DNA of 33,013 nt, from positions 1 through 33,013 of the forward strand of contig JADNYJ010000361.1 in assembly GCA_015501075.1 (NCBI GenBank). Reading direction: 5' to 3'. Source of the stretch: Gymnopilus junonius. Taxonomy: Eukaryota; Basidiomycota; Agaricomycetes; Agaricales; Galerinaceae. The translations under genes were made by a program, and so were the position numbers. The stretch's first letter is position 1, and each line of letters opens with the position of its first letter. The notes under the pieces were generated by a model. It was given only the letters and a program-made list of their open reading frames with translations. It had not been told where the DNA came from and did not search any database. Of the stretch, positions 21,440 through 31,324 are shown piece by piece.

Positions 21440-22042
21440 TCTGTGGGCTTTTTGGCTCGCTACAACTCCAATCCTGGTTTCAAGCACTGGCAGGCTCTCA
21501 AACACCTGCTTTGCTATATCAAAGGAACTTTGGAGTACAAGCTGACTTACTCTGGCACCAATTCGATGTCTGAACCCTTTGTAATGTACACTGATGCTTC
21601 ACATGGTGACTGCATTGATTCAGGATGATCAACAGCTGGTTATGTCTCAATCATGGCTGGAGGAGCTATCAGTTGGTATTCTAAGTTGCAAACTCTTGTT
21701 GCACTTTCCACCACTGAAGCAGAGTACCTTGGAGCAGTTGAAGCTGGTAAAGAGATTGCCTGGTTGAGGAACATCCTTGGTGAATTTGGTTATTTGGCTA
21801 CTGGACCTTCAACCCTCAAAATGGACAACCAAAGTGCAATCACAGTTGCAAAGAATCCAGAACATCATGGGAGGATGAAGCAACTTGATCTTCGACATTT
21901 TTGGCTCAGGGACAAGGTTGAAGAAGGTGTGATTGTTCCAGATTACATTCCAACAGCAGACATGATTGCAGACTCTTTGACAAAGTCTCTCTCTGCTCCC
22001 AAAGTTCACTTTTGCAGAGAATCAATGGGTGTGTTATCTTAG
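21440..22042 (+). pseudogene. Copia pol, 3' part: end of reverse transcriptase and RNase H
   Basis: Removing LINE D and one TSD copy joins TRPDIAY directly to SVGFLARYNSNP in frame. RNase H follows: YTDASHGDCIDSG, then TGA at 21626-21628, then STAGYVS. Most copia proteins have GRSTAGY here, so the TGA replaces a conserved Arg (CGA to TGA). The frame continues through LVALSTTEAEY, KMDNQSAI, HFWLRDKV and ADSLTKSL to the natural stop at 22042. Without that TGA this half would be intact. Confidence 0.9.
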
Positions 22043-22100
22043 ATCTTTTCTTGTCTTGTTTTTCTCTTTCTTTCTTGTTTGTAGACTTAGAGACATGTTC

Positions 22101-22113
22101 AGTCATGGGGGTA
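22101..22113 (+). promoter_or_regulatory. Copia polypurine tract
   Basis: AGTCATGGGGGTA lies immediately upstream of the right LTR. A G-rich tract in this position primes plus-strand DNA synthesis in LTR retrotransposons. It is assigned by position and composition. Confidence 0.6.
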
Positions 22114-22278
22114 TGTTAGAGTGACTCTCACATGATATGTTACATGTCACAGAGTAGTTACATTGTAGCTAAGTCCTCCTGAAGTCCTTAGTTCTTAACT
22201 CTGGACTTCAGGTGAGTAGTACATAGTTTCTCCTTGTATTTAGTTAGTTCTTAACTCTGGACTTCAGTCCTTCTAACA
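22114..22278 (+). repeat. Copia right LTR
   Basis: It starts TGTTAGAGTGACTC and ends TTCTAACA, giving short terminal inverted repeats TGTTAGA/TCTAACA. It matches the left LTR over its full length except for indels in the first 25 bp. The near identity indicates a recent insertion relative to the other decay seen here. Confidence 0.93.
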
Positions 22279-23078
22279 GCAGGCTTGCTCCTCACGCACC
22301 TGGTGTGTGCAGGGTGGGCTCGCGGCTTAAAGACCAGTGTCATCGCCTTCGACGTGGCACAGTTCTTCCCTTCCCTCAATCATGAAGTGCTGATTGCGAT
22401 CCTCAGGAAGCAGGGCTTCCCTCCTAACGTGGTGGAATTCTTTTCATCATACCTGGTCAGCCGTTCCACGTTGTATGCCTGGAACGGTTTTCAATCTGAC
22501 CCCCGACAAGCCGATGTCGGGGTGGGGCAGGGCTCTGCTTTGTCCCCGGTACTTTCGGCACTCTTCCTCGCACCAGTGTTGAAGCTTTTCATGCAGAATG
22601 AGTCGGTCTCTGATACCACTCTGCTCTCCTACGTCGATGACAGCACCCTCATTGTGCAGTCAAAGACCCTTGACGCCAACTGCTTAGCCTTGAAAAGGTC
22701 CTATGCAGTGATTTTCGAACTCTTCACAAAGTTCGCCCTCGCTCTTGAGCACGACAAACAGAGTTATTCCATTTTGATTGTTCTCACTCGGAGTTCAATC
22801 CGTCCATGGATCTGGGTACGCTCCCTACACCCGTGACAAACGTCTGACGCCCAAGCCATTTTGGCGGTACTTGGGTTTCTTCTTCGACCGGAAACTGACA
22901 TTTCACAACATGTCCGGTATTACTCCACCAAGTCCTTCACCACCGTTAAGGCGATGCGGATGCTTGGTAACTCATCTAGGGGCTTACGCCCATGCAAAAG
23001 CGTCTGCTTTACAGGTCTTGTGTGCTGCCTATCGCACATACGGCCTTCGCTTGTGGTTCTTCCAAGGCGCTAAGTGCC
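22279..23078 (+). pseudogene. LINE B ORF2, middle part: reverse-transcriptase core
   Basis: LINE B resumes after copia with GLLLTHLV-type sequence and the catalytic core: AFDVAQFFPSLNH (motif A, Asp), GVGQGSALSPVLSALFLAP (motif B) and LSYVDDSTLIVQ (motif C, active-site YVDD near 22630). A thumb segment, YLGFFFDRKLTFH, follows in another frame, so frameshifts lie near 22765, 22820, 22905 and 22975. The sequence stops at the TSD (23064-23078) where LINE C entered, within the GAKC block. Confidence 0.85.
23064..23078. repeat. Left target-site duplication of LINE C (15 bp)
   Basis: AAGGCGCTAAGTGCC here equals 29472-29486. It belongs to the reverse-transcriptase thumb region of LINE B. Confidence 0.95.
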
Positions 23079-23543
23079 TTTTTTTTTTTTTTTTTAAATC
23101 AAGGATTTATATACCGGTGCGCGAAAGCAGTCCGGTCGCAGATATACATACACCCGAAGTAATCTACCATTAAACTACGCCTAGTGCGAGACTGGCTCCG
23201 CGGGCCAACTTAGGACCATAAAACAATGGGCCCGTACTCTCGTTGATGCCCCGACCGAGGGAGGGGTCCAACAAAGTAAAAGAAGGGCACCGGAAGGGGG
23301 CCCGCCATCCAAACCCGACAGCCCAGGATGCGTGCATACTGAGTTAGCCACTGAAGGCAGACCATTTCGGGGCGCCGAAGCAGGGGGTCACACTTGTCTG
23401 TCGATAGCGCCGAAGCTCCAGAACCCAGACCCCCACCCTCAACCCAGCAAAGCCGAAGCCCGCCGAGTATTAGGACCCTGTTCTGAGCACACCCCAAACC
23501 GCGAATCCAGACAACAGGACAACACCTACCTTGCCCGACCAAG

Positions 23544-26500
23544 TTATCCGACACCCCGAGGGGGGCGGTTGAAGGCGAATGCCGTAGGATTAGCCTTCAA
23601 AAGGAAACGAGCTGATCCAGACGCACTGGATAGTCGTGACGGTCGTGCTGGGGACACGTCCGAAATAAGTGGTCGCGAGATTGGGTATGGAAGCCGCACT
23701 CGCAACTGGTGGATTCAGGGATATTGAATCGAGAGTAATACTCCCCGATGGGAGCATGGTTGGTGATGGCGCGAGTGACCCTTGTGAATAGGGTCAGGTC
23801 GCCGCCGGCAGCTTGAAGCCAGGGACCGCCTCGTTTGGCCCGTGGTTCGAGACGACCTCCGTTGAGGTCGGTGAGTGACAAAAATTGTCGCCCTGAATAC
23901 GAAGGTTGCTGGAACAACTCCTGCCAGCCTTCCCCGGGATTATCGTCAGCTGCTTTGCGCAGCGCCGCAAGTGAGTGTGGCGTGTTAGGCCCCACCGACA
24001 CAGAAAGCTCAGTCGCCATGAGATGAGCTTGATAGTGTATGCCCCACTTCAGAGAAGATGGGACATGATGAAGGGAGATGTGGCGGCCAGGGCCCCTGGT
24101 CCACCACTCTGTAAGGGCGCGGATCACAGCCAAGGAATGACCCTGGCCGGAATGCACGGAAGCATCAAGCAGACTCCCCAAAGCCTTGGTGGAATCCGAC
24201 ATGATAACAATGTAGTCGCAGTTGTCCATGGCACAAGCCCGGACAATGGCAGTACGAAGAGAGTAAAGCTCGGCATCTTCTGCCAGAGCACTCCCAGCCA
24301 CGTAGCGAGATGCATGCACCTCAGCTCCCTGGTGAAAGACAAGCGAGGCTGCAATAGCTTGCTTGTTCCGGTCAGTGGGGCGACTACCATCGCCGACACA
24401 GACCAGAGTGGACGGTTCCCGCTTCGAGGCCTCCCAGAAGCGGTCTAACCATTCGCGCCGGAGCCCAACCTTATCCTTGGGTGCCGGAGTGATATCAAAG
24501 CGAATTCCATGATGTAACTCAAGGAATCGCCCTCCTGGATGAGCCTCCGGAGCAAAAGGCTCCAGCGGCTCGCTGACGACATGGAGCGTGTCATCGACGT
24601 CCATAACAGTACCCCGCACCTTAGCGCGTTGTGGGGCAGTCATAAAGGCAGCAGAGCGAGGGTGAGGAGTCGCTCTTTTGGAGAAAGGCGCACTCAGAAG
24701 AGAGCGCACCGATGTGTGTCCGAGAGGGCCGCCATACGCAGAACACCGACTGCAGCAGCGCGTTTCAGGACTAAGTTGATAGGGACCAGGCCAGCGAGAG
24801 CCTCGATCCCTCCAGTTGGGGAGGTGCGGAATGCACCAGTAATCCAGAGCGCAGCATGACGCTGCATGCTGGTCAGAAGTTTGATGGTCCCCTGGCACTT
24901 AGCGCCCTGGAAGAACCACAATCGGAGGCCGTATGTCGCAATAGGCAACACACACGACCTGTAAAGCAGTCGCTTTTGCATGGGCGTAAGCCCCCTGGAT
25001 GAGTTACCAAGCATCCTCATCGCCTTAACGGTGGTGAAGGACTTGGTAGAATAGTACCGGACATGCTCGTGGAATGTCAATTTCCGGTCAAAGAAGAAGC
25101 CCAAGTACCGCCAGAACGGCTTGGGCGTCAGACGTTTGTCCCGAGTGTAGGGGGCATACCCTAGATCCATGGACGGATTGAACTCGAGTGAGAACGATCA
25201 AAATGGAATAACTCCGTTTTGTCGTGCTCAAGAGCGAGGGCGAACTTTGTGAAGAGTTCGAAGATCACCGCATAGGACCTTTTCAGGGCTATGCAGTTGG
25301 CATCGAGGGTCTTTGACTGCACAATTAGTGTGCCATCATCGACATAAGAAAGCAGAGTGGTGTCTGAAACAGACGCATTCTGCATGAAAAGTTTTAGCAC
25401 TGGTGCGAGGAAGAGTGCCGAAAGAACCGGGGACAAAGCAGAGCCCTGCCCCACCCCGACATCAGCTTGCCGGGGGTCAGATTGAAAACCGTTCCAAGCA
25501 TAAGATGTGGAGCGGCCGACAAGGTATGATGAAAAGAATTCCACCACGTTGGGAGGGAAGCCCTGCTTCCTAAGAATCGCAATCAGCACTTCGTGATTGA
25601 GAGAGGGAAAGAACTGTGCCACGTCGAACGCGATGACACTTGTCTTTAAGCCGCGAGCCCACCCGGCACGCACTAAGTGCGTGAGGAGCAAGCCTGCATC
25701 CTCAGTGGAGCGCTGACGCACTCCACCGAGTTGATTGGGGTGAAAAATATCGTGCTTGACAGCATCGAATTGAATGCGGTTGGAAAGCATCTTCTCAACC
25801 AATTTGCCAAGGGTGTTCAGGAGCACAATGGGCCTGAACGCCTTAGGCGTGGAATATGAGGGCTTGTTCGGTTTAGGAATAATAACCGACAAGGACTCCT
25901 TGAAATGAGTCGGCCAATACCCAACCCGAAGGCAGGCGTTAGCCAACTGCACGAACACCTGAAGACAGTGTTCGTCGCGAATAATCGCCTTAAGGTGTGA
26001 CCACTTGATATGATCAGGACCCGGCGCCGAGTTGTTGGAGCAGGATGCCAAGGCCTCCCTCAATTCCAACAGTGAAAAGGTGGTCCACTCTCGCACTTCC
26101 ATATCAGGAGGGAGGTGAGACCACTAATGTCGTACGTCGGTCAGAGGCCGAGTTGTACGTGCCATGAAGGGCGTCCCAGAGGGAGGGCATATCATGGCAG
26201 GCTGTCCGTTGAATTGGATAGCCTCGGAGGTGGTAACTTGCGCTGCTGGATCCAATTCATGAGATCCCAGGGGCGCTTATTAGTAGTAGCAACTTCAGTG
26301 ATGCGTTCATCAAAGAACTTGCGCTTAGCAGCTTTGACAGCTCTGCGAAAATTTTATGGTTATCGCGGGAGTTATCCCGCTGATAAGCATCGAAGGAATC
26401 CTCACAGGAATCGTCCCACCAGGACGGGAGTGAGGGGAGATACGAATCGTCTTGGAATACTTTCGCCAAGCATCCGAGAAGGCAGAAGCCACATCCGAAG

Positions 26501-27360
26501 ACACAGCCTCACCTGATCCGGTGTGGTGATCGGCGCCAAGGGATCAATGCCCTGAAGCTTCTCAATGATGGACAACACGAAGTCATCCAATTGATCCGGT
26601 GGCAGTGAGCGCATCGGAACAGTTGCTGCCGCCGGAGCGACAGAAATAGAACAGGCCAACGGAACATGGTCCGATGGCCCGCGCCAAAGTTCCCTCTCCG
26701 AGTGCCTGCAGACAGCTCCTCGTAGGTTGAACGAAGATGAGGTCGATGACCGACTCTCGTTGAGATGGGTTGCCAGGGATGTGAGTGGGCCCGGATTGAC
26801 TGGGAGAGAAAGAATCAACCCAGTGTAGCTGCCGTATTCAGCAGGTTATTGGCTGTCGTCCGATGATGCAGGACCCAGGGTCCCACTTATTCGAGTGACA
26901 GTTGAAGTCGCCCCCCATGTAATGAAACATTGGAGAAAGTCGGCCTGCTCAGTGAGCAAGTCGATAGCTGTGTGCTTATCTCCGAATACACATTCAGTAA
27001 GTTAACAACGGTGTCTCCGGTAAACAGAGATACCGCCATGATATCACGATGATCTATAAGATCGCGTCGCATAGCGGGGCGCCAGGGGTTCAGCCTCGTC
27101 GAAACGTAGGTCAGAACGCGTGGCCGGAGCCCAGTGGGGTCAGGCCGAACCATTACCTTCCAATCAGGGTGGTTCGGTGCACCAATAACTGCCTCACCTT
27201 CCGATCTCTCGAAGACGGGGCACGCTTATCTCACGCCAAGGTGGCTCTTGCAAGAAAATAACGTCAAAAGAGTCTTTTAGACGGTCAGAAGTACATCGAT
27301 ATGACCAAAGTTCTGGTTACAATTGTACGAAATAATTCTAACGTCCTCCTTTCTTCTCAT
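23544..27360 (-). pseudogene. LINE C ORF2: endonuclease, reverse transcriptase, RNase H
   Basis: It begins at ATG 27360 overlapping the ORF1 stop. Endonuclease pieces lie at 27300-26400, including SDHVPLACS. The reverse transcriptase is continuous from about 26102 to 25161: NNSAPGPDHIKW, FRPIVLLNTLGKLVEKML, AFDVAQFFPSLNH, GVGQGSALSP and SYVDDGTLIV, with the active site intact. Thumb and connection occupy 25170-24710. RNase H lies at about 24650-23990 (VGDGS, AEDAELYSL, MSDSTKAL), then CECGFHTQSRDHLFRTC. Frameshifts fall near 25165, 24715 and 23600, besides several in the endonuclease. The position homologous to TGA 30490-30492 of copy B is CGA here. The stop is TAA at 23546-23544 by comparison with copy D. 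Confidence 0.88.
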
Positions 27361-29331
27361 TATCGAGCTAGGGGAGGGACGTTAGACGTCAAGGTCCGGA
27401 GTGCGCGCTTATCACGTACCTCGCGGTATTTGCACGATCCAATCATGATCGAAGCGGTGTTCCCAGAACTTGCAATTGCGTCCTGTGGCAGGGTGCTCGC
27501 CCCGACAATTGGGGCAGCGGGCCTTGTGGGGGCATGGCTCACCAGCTGGAGTGGGGTGGCGCATACCGTCCGAATCCGGCGGAGGCCGGTTGCAGCAGGG
27601 CGCGAGGGCGCGATGCTCGTCAGTGGCGTGAGGCCCGCCACACCGCGCGCAGCGCGCTGGTGGGCCCTACAATCCTTGGTGAGATGACCCCAGCGCTGGC
27701 AACGCTGGCACATGGGGACACCTCGTCGAGCGGCAGCTGGCTTTACATAAAGCAGCTCGTCCTTGTAGCGAAAGCTTTGTTGATAAGCGTCTTCGCGGTT
27801 CGTCCAGTCTGGGAATCCCAGATCTCAAAGTAGCAGTCGAACTTAGAGCTCTTTGCTGATTGGCGTACGAGGCGTGCATGCCCCGCAAAAGGAACGCCGA
27901 GAAGAGAGGGGCCCTTTCGAGCGCCCTCTCAATGTCGGCGATGGTAGTGGAGTCCTCTGGAAGACATCCGTATAATAGGGGACATCCAAAACCTTCAGGA
28001 AGGCTTTGGACATCGGAGTCCGACCCAGGGTGTCATCTCCTTATTAGCATCGGAGGTGCCCTGGACTACATTATAGATCGCACCACGAAGGAGCATAATC
28101 TCATCATTCGTGGGTACGTGATTGGTGTGCAGGGCCCACCCCGATAGGCGGGCTCTGCAGAAGTGATCCGAATATCGAATCGGTCGAGGGCCATCATCCG
28201 GTTGATCTCATCAACCAGAGTAGCAGGATGACGTTCATCGGCGCACGGTCGTTGAACACCACGAGAACTTGGCGGCGCGTAGGGCCAGCCGTGACGTAGT
28301 CAAGCCTTTAGACTTGGCTGGGGTGGGGGTCTAGTCGGGCCCTGAGAGGGTCCGGAACCGGGGTCTGGGCCTGGGCCTGAAGCGGCCCGGGTCCAGGTTT
28401 GTGGTGCCATTTGAGCGACGGCCCGTCAAAGTAGCGATTGGTAAGCGACCCGCGGGTCGAGGACCCCGGAACTGGTGTCCGGAGTTTCGAGGCGAAGGAG
28501 CGCTTGGGATGGGAGGAAAGAGGAATGGGAGGGGGCCCTGGAGGGGGCGGCCTCTGATATTGAACCAGCTTGGCCTTCTGTTTGCGAGGCTGAAGCTTGG
28601 AGCGAGAGGGCAGGAGCGGGAGCCTTGGGGGCTCCGCCGGGTCCGCTGGGGGCCAGTCTGCTTTGGAGGGGCGGACTGGGAAGATGAAGGCTCAGGCTGA
28701 GCGGGAGGAGCAACCCCCCCTTCTCGAGTCTTCGCTAGTCTCGATACATGAGGTCCGCTAGGGAACTGTCAGAATCGATAAGGTTGCGCACGACCGACCA
28801 TCTAGAGACGGCGAACGCGCACTGACACCCGTGGCCTCCTTGGCCCAAGGGGAAGTAGTGATCGAATTCACTATCTTAGTGAAGAGACCGACATAATCAG
28901 AGCGGTCAGCCCCTGATAAAGTAGAAGGGCCGTTGGTCATCATGAATGAACCAATGGTCTTCAGTGACTCCGCCACAGCTACCCAGTCCCCGGACGATCC
29001 TGTGAGGGAAAGGGAAGTAGGCTGCGGCTCTGGAGAAGCGCTTGGGCGAGGAAAACGAATAGTATCATCATCCTCCCCCATGGAAACATCGGGGGACGAA
29101 GCCCTCGAAGCAATGGGAGAAGTGGCCCGCGAGTGGATCGCTGACCGAGACTCAGACTCCTCCCGCTCGCGAGGAGCGGGGGTGGCTGAAGCATATCTCT
29201 CTCGAACGATCGAGAGGATGAGGACCCCTCAGGGGTTGGAGATTTGGTGCTCGAGGCTCCGACGGGTGGAATACGCCCGCCAGAGGCAGAAAGGGTGGGC
29301 GCTTGGGCGCAGATGATGATCGATCGGCCAT
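27360..29331 (-). pseudogene. LINE C ORF1 (gag-like), frameshifted
   Basis: It starts at ATG 29331 (MADRSSSAPKRP). A base is missing after that, compared with copy B, which shifts the frame before the SASGGRIPPVGAS segment. The central region and zinc knuckle CQRCQRWGHLTKDC (about 27670-27713) are recognisable, and the frame ends NVPPLAR then TAA at 27362-27360. The second knuckle is damaged by a deletion near 27650. Function as in the other copies: RNA binding. A start upstream of ATG 29331 is unlikely because the 5' UTR carries stops. Confidence 0.8.
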
Positions 29332-29471
29332 CGACTTGCACTAAAGGTGCGTACACACTCGAATAACTGTAAACAGCTATCCAAGAACCAGATCCAGGTT
29401 GTGGAGAAAAATTGCAGTGTTGCGAGGTATCGACGTTTTGCGATGGTGGTGGTTTGTGGGAAAGAAGGATG

Positions 29472-29486
29472 AAGGCGCTAAGTGCC
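29472..29486. repeat. Right target-site duplication of LINE C (15 bp)
   Basis: This is the second copy of AAGGCGCTAAGTGCC, abutting the 5' end of LINE C. LINE B sequence (GTIKLLTSMQRHAALW) continues after it. Confidence 0.95.
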
Positions 29487-30836
29487 AGGGAACCATTAAA
29501 CTCCTGACCAGCATGCAACGTCATGCTGCGCTCTGGATTACCGGTGCATTCCGCACCTCTCCAGCTGGAGGGATTGAGGCCCTTGCTGGCCTGGTCCCTA
29601 TCAACTTAGTCCTGAAACGTGCTGCTGCAGTCGGCGTTCTGCGCATGGTGGCCCTCTCGGACACTCACCCGGTGCGCTCTCTTCTGAGTGCGCCCTTTTC
29701 CAAAGAGCGACTCCTCACCCTCGCTCTGCTGCCTTTATGACTGCCCCACAACGCGCTAAGGTGCGGGGTATGGTTATGGACGTCGATGACATGCTCCATG
29801 TAGTCAGCGAGCCGCTGGAGCCCTTTGCTCCAGAGGCTCGTCCAGGCGGGCGATTCCTTGAGTTACATCATGGAATTCACTTTGATATCACTCCGGCACC
29901 CAAGGATAAGGTTGGGCTCCGGCGCGAATGGTTAGACCGCTTCTGGGAGGCCTCGAAGTGGGAACCATCCACTCTGATCTGTGTCGGCGATGGTAGTCGC
30001 CCCACTGACCAGAACAAGCAGGCTATTGCAGCTTCGCTTGTCTTTCGCCAGGGAGTTGAGGTGTATGCATCTCGCTATGTGGCTGGGAGTGCTCTTGCAG
30101 AGGATGCGGAGCTCTATTCCCTTCGTACTGCAATTGTCCGGGCTTGTGCCATGGACAACTGTGACTACATTGTTATCTTGTCGGATTCCACCAAGGCTTT
30201 GGGGAGTCTGCTTGATGCCTCCGTGCATTCCGGCCAGGGTCATTCCTTGGCTGTGATCCGCGCCCTTACAGAGTGGTGGACCAGGGGCCCTGGCCGCCAC
30301 ATCTCCCTTCATCATGTCCCATCCTCTCTGAAGTGGGGCATACACTATCAAGCTCATCTCATGGCGACTGAGCTCTCTGTAGCGGTGGGGCCTAACACGC
30401 CACACTCACTGGTGGCGCTGCGCAAAGCAGCTGACGATAATCCCGGGGAAGGCTGGCAGGAGTTGTTCCAGCAACCTTCGTACTCAGGGTGACAATTTTT
30501 GTCGCTCACTGACCTCGATGGGGGTCGACTCGAACCATGGGCCAAACGAGGCGGTCCCTGGCTTCAAGCTGCAGGCGGCGACCTGACTCTCTTTACCAGG
30601 GTCACTCGCGCCATCACCAACCATGCTCCCATTGGGGAGTACTACTCTCGATTCAACATCCCCGAATCCTCCAGTTGCGAGTGCGGCCACCATACCCAAA
30701 CTCGTGATCATTTGTTCCGGGCGTGTCCCCAGCACGACCGTCACGACTATCCAGTTCGTCTGGATCAGCTCGTATCCTTCTTGAAGGCTAACCCCATGGC
30801 GTTCGCCTTCAACCGCCCCCTCGGGGTGTCAGATAA
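29487..30836 (+). pseudogene. LINE B ORF2, 3' part: connection, RNase H, Cys/His motif
   Basis: It continues from 23078 with GTIKLLTSMQRHAALWITGAF. The frame is lost at about 29700, where B has CCAAAGAG and copy C has CCAAAAGAG (one A missing). RNase H is in one open frame from 29737: VGDGS, AEDAELYSL, LSDSTKAL, HVPSSLKWGIHYQAH. A TGA at 30490-30492 interrupts YSG/QFLSLTD where copies C and D have CGA. The frame then runs through CECGHHTQTRDHLFRAC to near the TAA at 30834-30836, which is bypassed because one C is missing just upstream. Confidence 0.88.
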
Positions 30837-31291
30837 CTTGGTCGGGCAAGGTAGGTGTTGTTCCTGTTGGCTGGATTCGGCGGTTTGGGGTGCGCTCAGA
30901 ACAGAGTCCTAATACTTGGCGGGCCTTTAGTGGCTTTGTTGGGTTGAGGGTGGGGGTCTGGGTTCTGGAGCTTTGGCGCTATCGACAGACCTTGTAGCCC
31001 CCTGCTTCAGCAACCCGAAATGGTCTGCCTTCAGTGGCTAACACAGTACGCGTGCATCCTGGGCTGTTGGGTTTGGCTGGCGGGCCCCCTTCCGGTGCCC
31101 TTCTTTTACTTTGTTGGACCCCTCCCTTTGGTCGGGGCATCAGCGAGAGTACGGGCCCATTGGTTTATGGTCCTAAGTTGGCCCGCGAGAGCCAGTCTCG
31201 CACTAGGCGTAGTTTAATGGTAGATTACTTCGGGTGTATGTATATCTGCGACCGGACTGCTTTCGCGCACCGGTATATAAATCTTTGATTT
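30837..31291 (+). other. LINE B 3' UTR with tRNA-like A-box
   Basis: This untranslated tail is conserved in copies C (23096-23543) and D (19786-20236). At 31210-31220 it holds TAGTTTAATGG, followed by TAGATTAC, which fits the Pol III A-box consensus TRGYNNARNGG and looks like a tRNA D-arm. No clear B-box or full cloverleaf was found. The tail ends CCGGTATATAAATCTTTGATTT before poly(A). Such a tail may be the sequence recognised by the LINE reverse transcriptase, but that is inference. Confidence 0.7.
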
Positions 31292-31308
31292 AAAAAAAAA
31301 AAAAAAAA

Positions 31309-31324
31309 GGAGCATTCAGAGCAC
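31309..31324. repeat. Right target-site duplication of LINE B (16 bp)
   Basis: GGAGCATTCAGAGCAC directly follows the poly(A) and is identical to 11844-11859. Confidence 0.93.

Larger units (their letters stand above)
15475..22278 (+). mobile_element. Ty1/copia LTR retrotransposon inside LINE B, itself carrying LINE D
   Basis: It has two nearly identical short LTRs (171 and 165 bp), a primer-binding site touching the left LTR, gag, then pol in the order protease, integrase, reverse transcriptase, RNase H, which defines the copia superfamily. A G-rich polypurine tract precedes the right LTR. Without LINE D (19762-21424) and one TSD copy it is about 5.1 kb. It carries stops and small frameshifts in gag, and a TGA in RNase H, so it is non-autonomous now. 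The LINE B sequence flanking it overlaps by about 36-40 bp instead of a simple 5-bp TSD (see findings). Confidence 0.93.
23079..29471 (-). mobile_element. LINE copy C, full-length (6,393 bp), inserted in LINE B
   Basis: On the minus strand it runs from 5' end CATCCTTCTTTCCCAC (29471) through ORF1, ORF2 and the 3' UTR to a 17-nt poly(A) (T-run 23079-23095), bounded by a 15-bp TSD. It provides the full-length reference for the family here: 5' UTR about 140 bp, ORF1 about 2 kb, ORF2 about 3.8 kb, 3' UTR about 450 bp. Many one-base frameshifts make it non-coding as assembled. Confidence 0.95.
11860..31308 (+). mobile_element. LINE copy B (Tad1-like non-LTR retrotransposon), interrupted by two later insertions
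   Basis: Element B runs 5' to 3' on the plus strand: 5' UTR from ACATCCTTCTTTCCC, ORF1, ORF2 (endonuclease, reverse transcriptase, RNase H, CCHC-like motif), 3' UTR, and a 17-nt poly(A) at 31292-31308. It is bounded by a 16-bp TSD in the KDZ gene. A copia element (15475-22278) and LINE C (23079-29471) sit inside it. Without these, about 6.24 kb remains, close to the 6.39 kb of full-length copy C; part of the deficit is a lost reverse-transcriptase segment near 15345-15425. Endonuclease, reverse transcriptase and RNase H in this order, with this ORF1, fit the fungal Tad1 clade. Confidence 0.9.

Noticed and set aside
31225..31308. C-terminal extension of the KDZ frame past CSECS
   Set aside because: It is antisense LINE B poly(A) and 3' UTR, outside the KDZ gene.
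11844..31324. Assembly artefact as the explanation for the whole nested block
   Set aside because: Exact TSDs, poly(A) tails and frame restoration at three independent junctions are hard to obtain by misassembly, although local errors remain possible.
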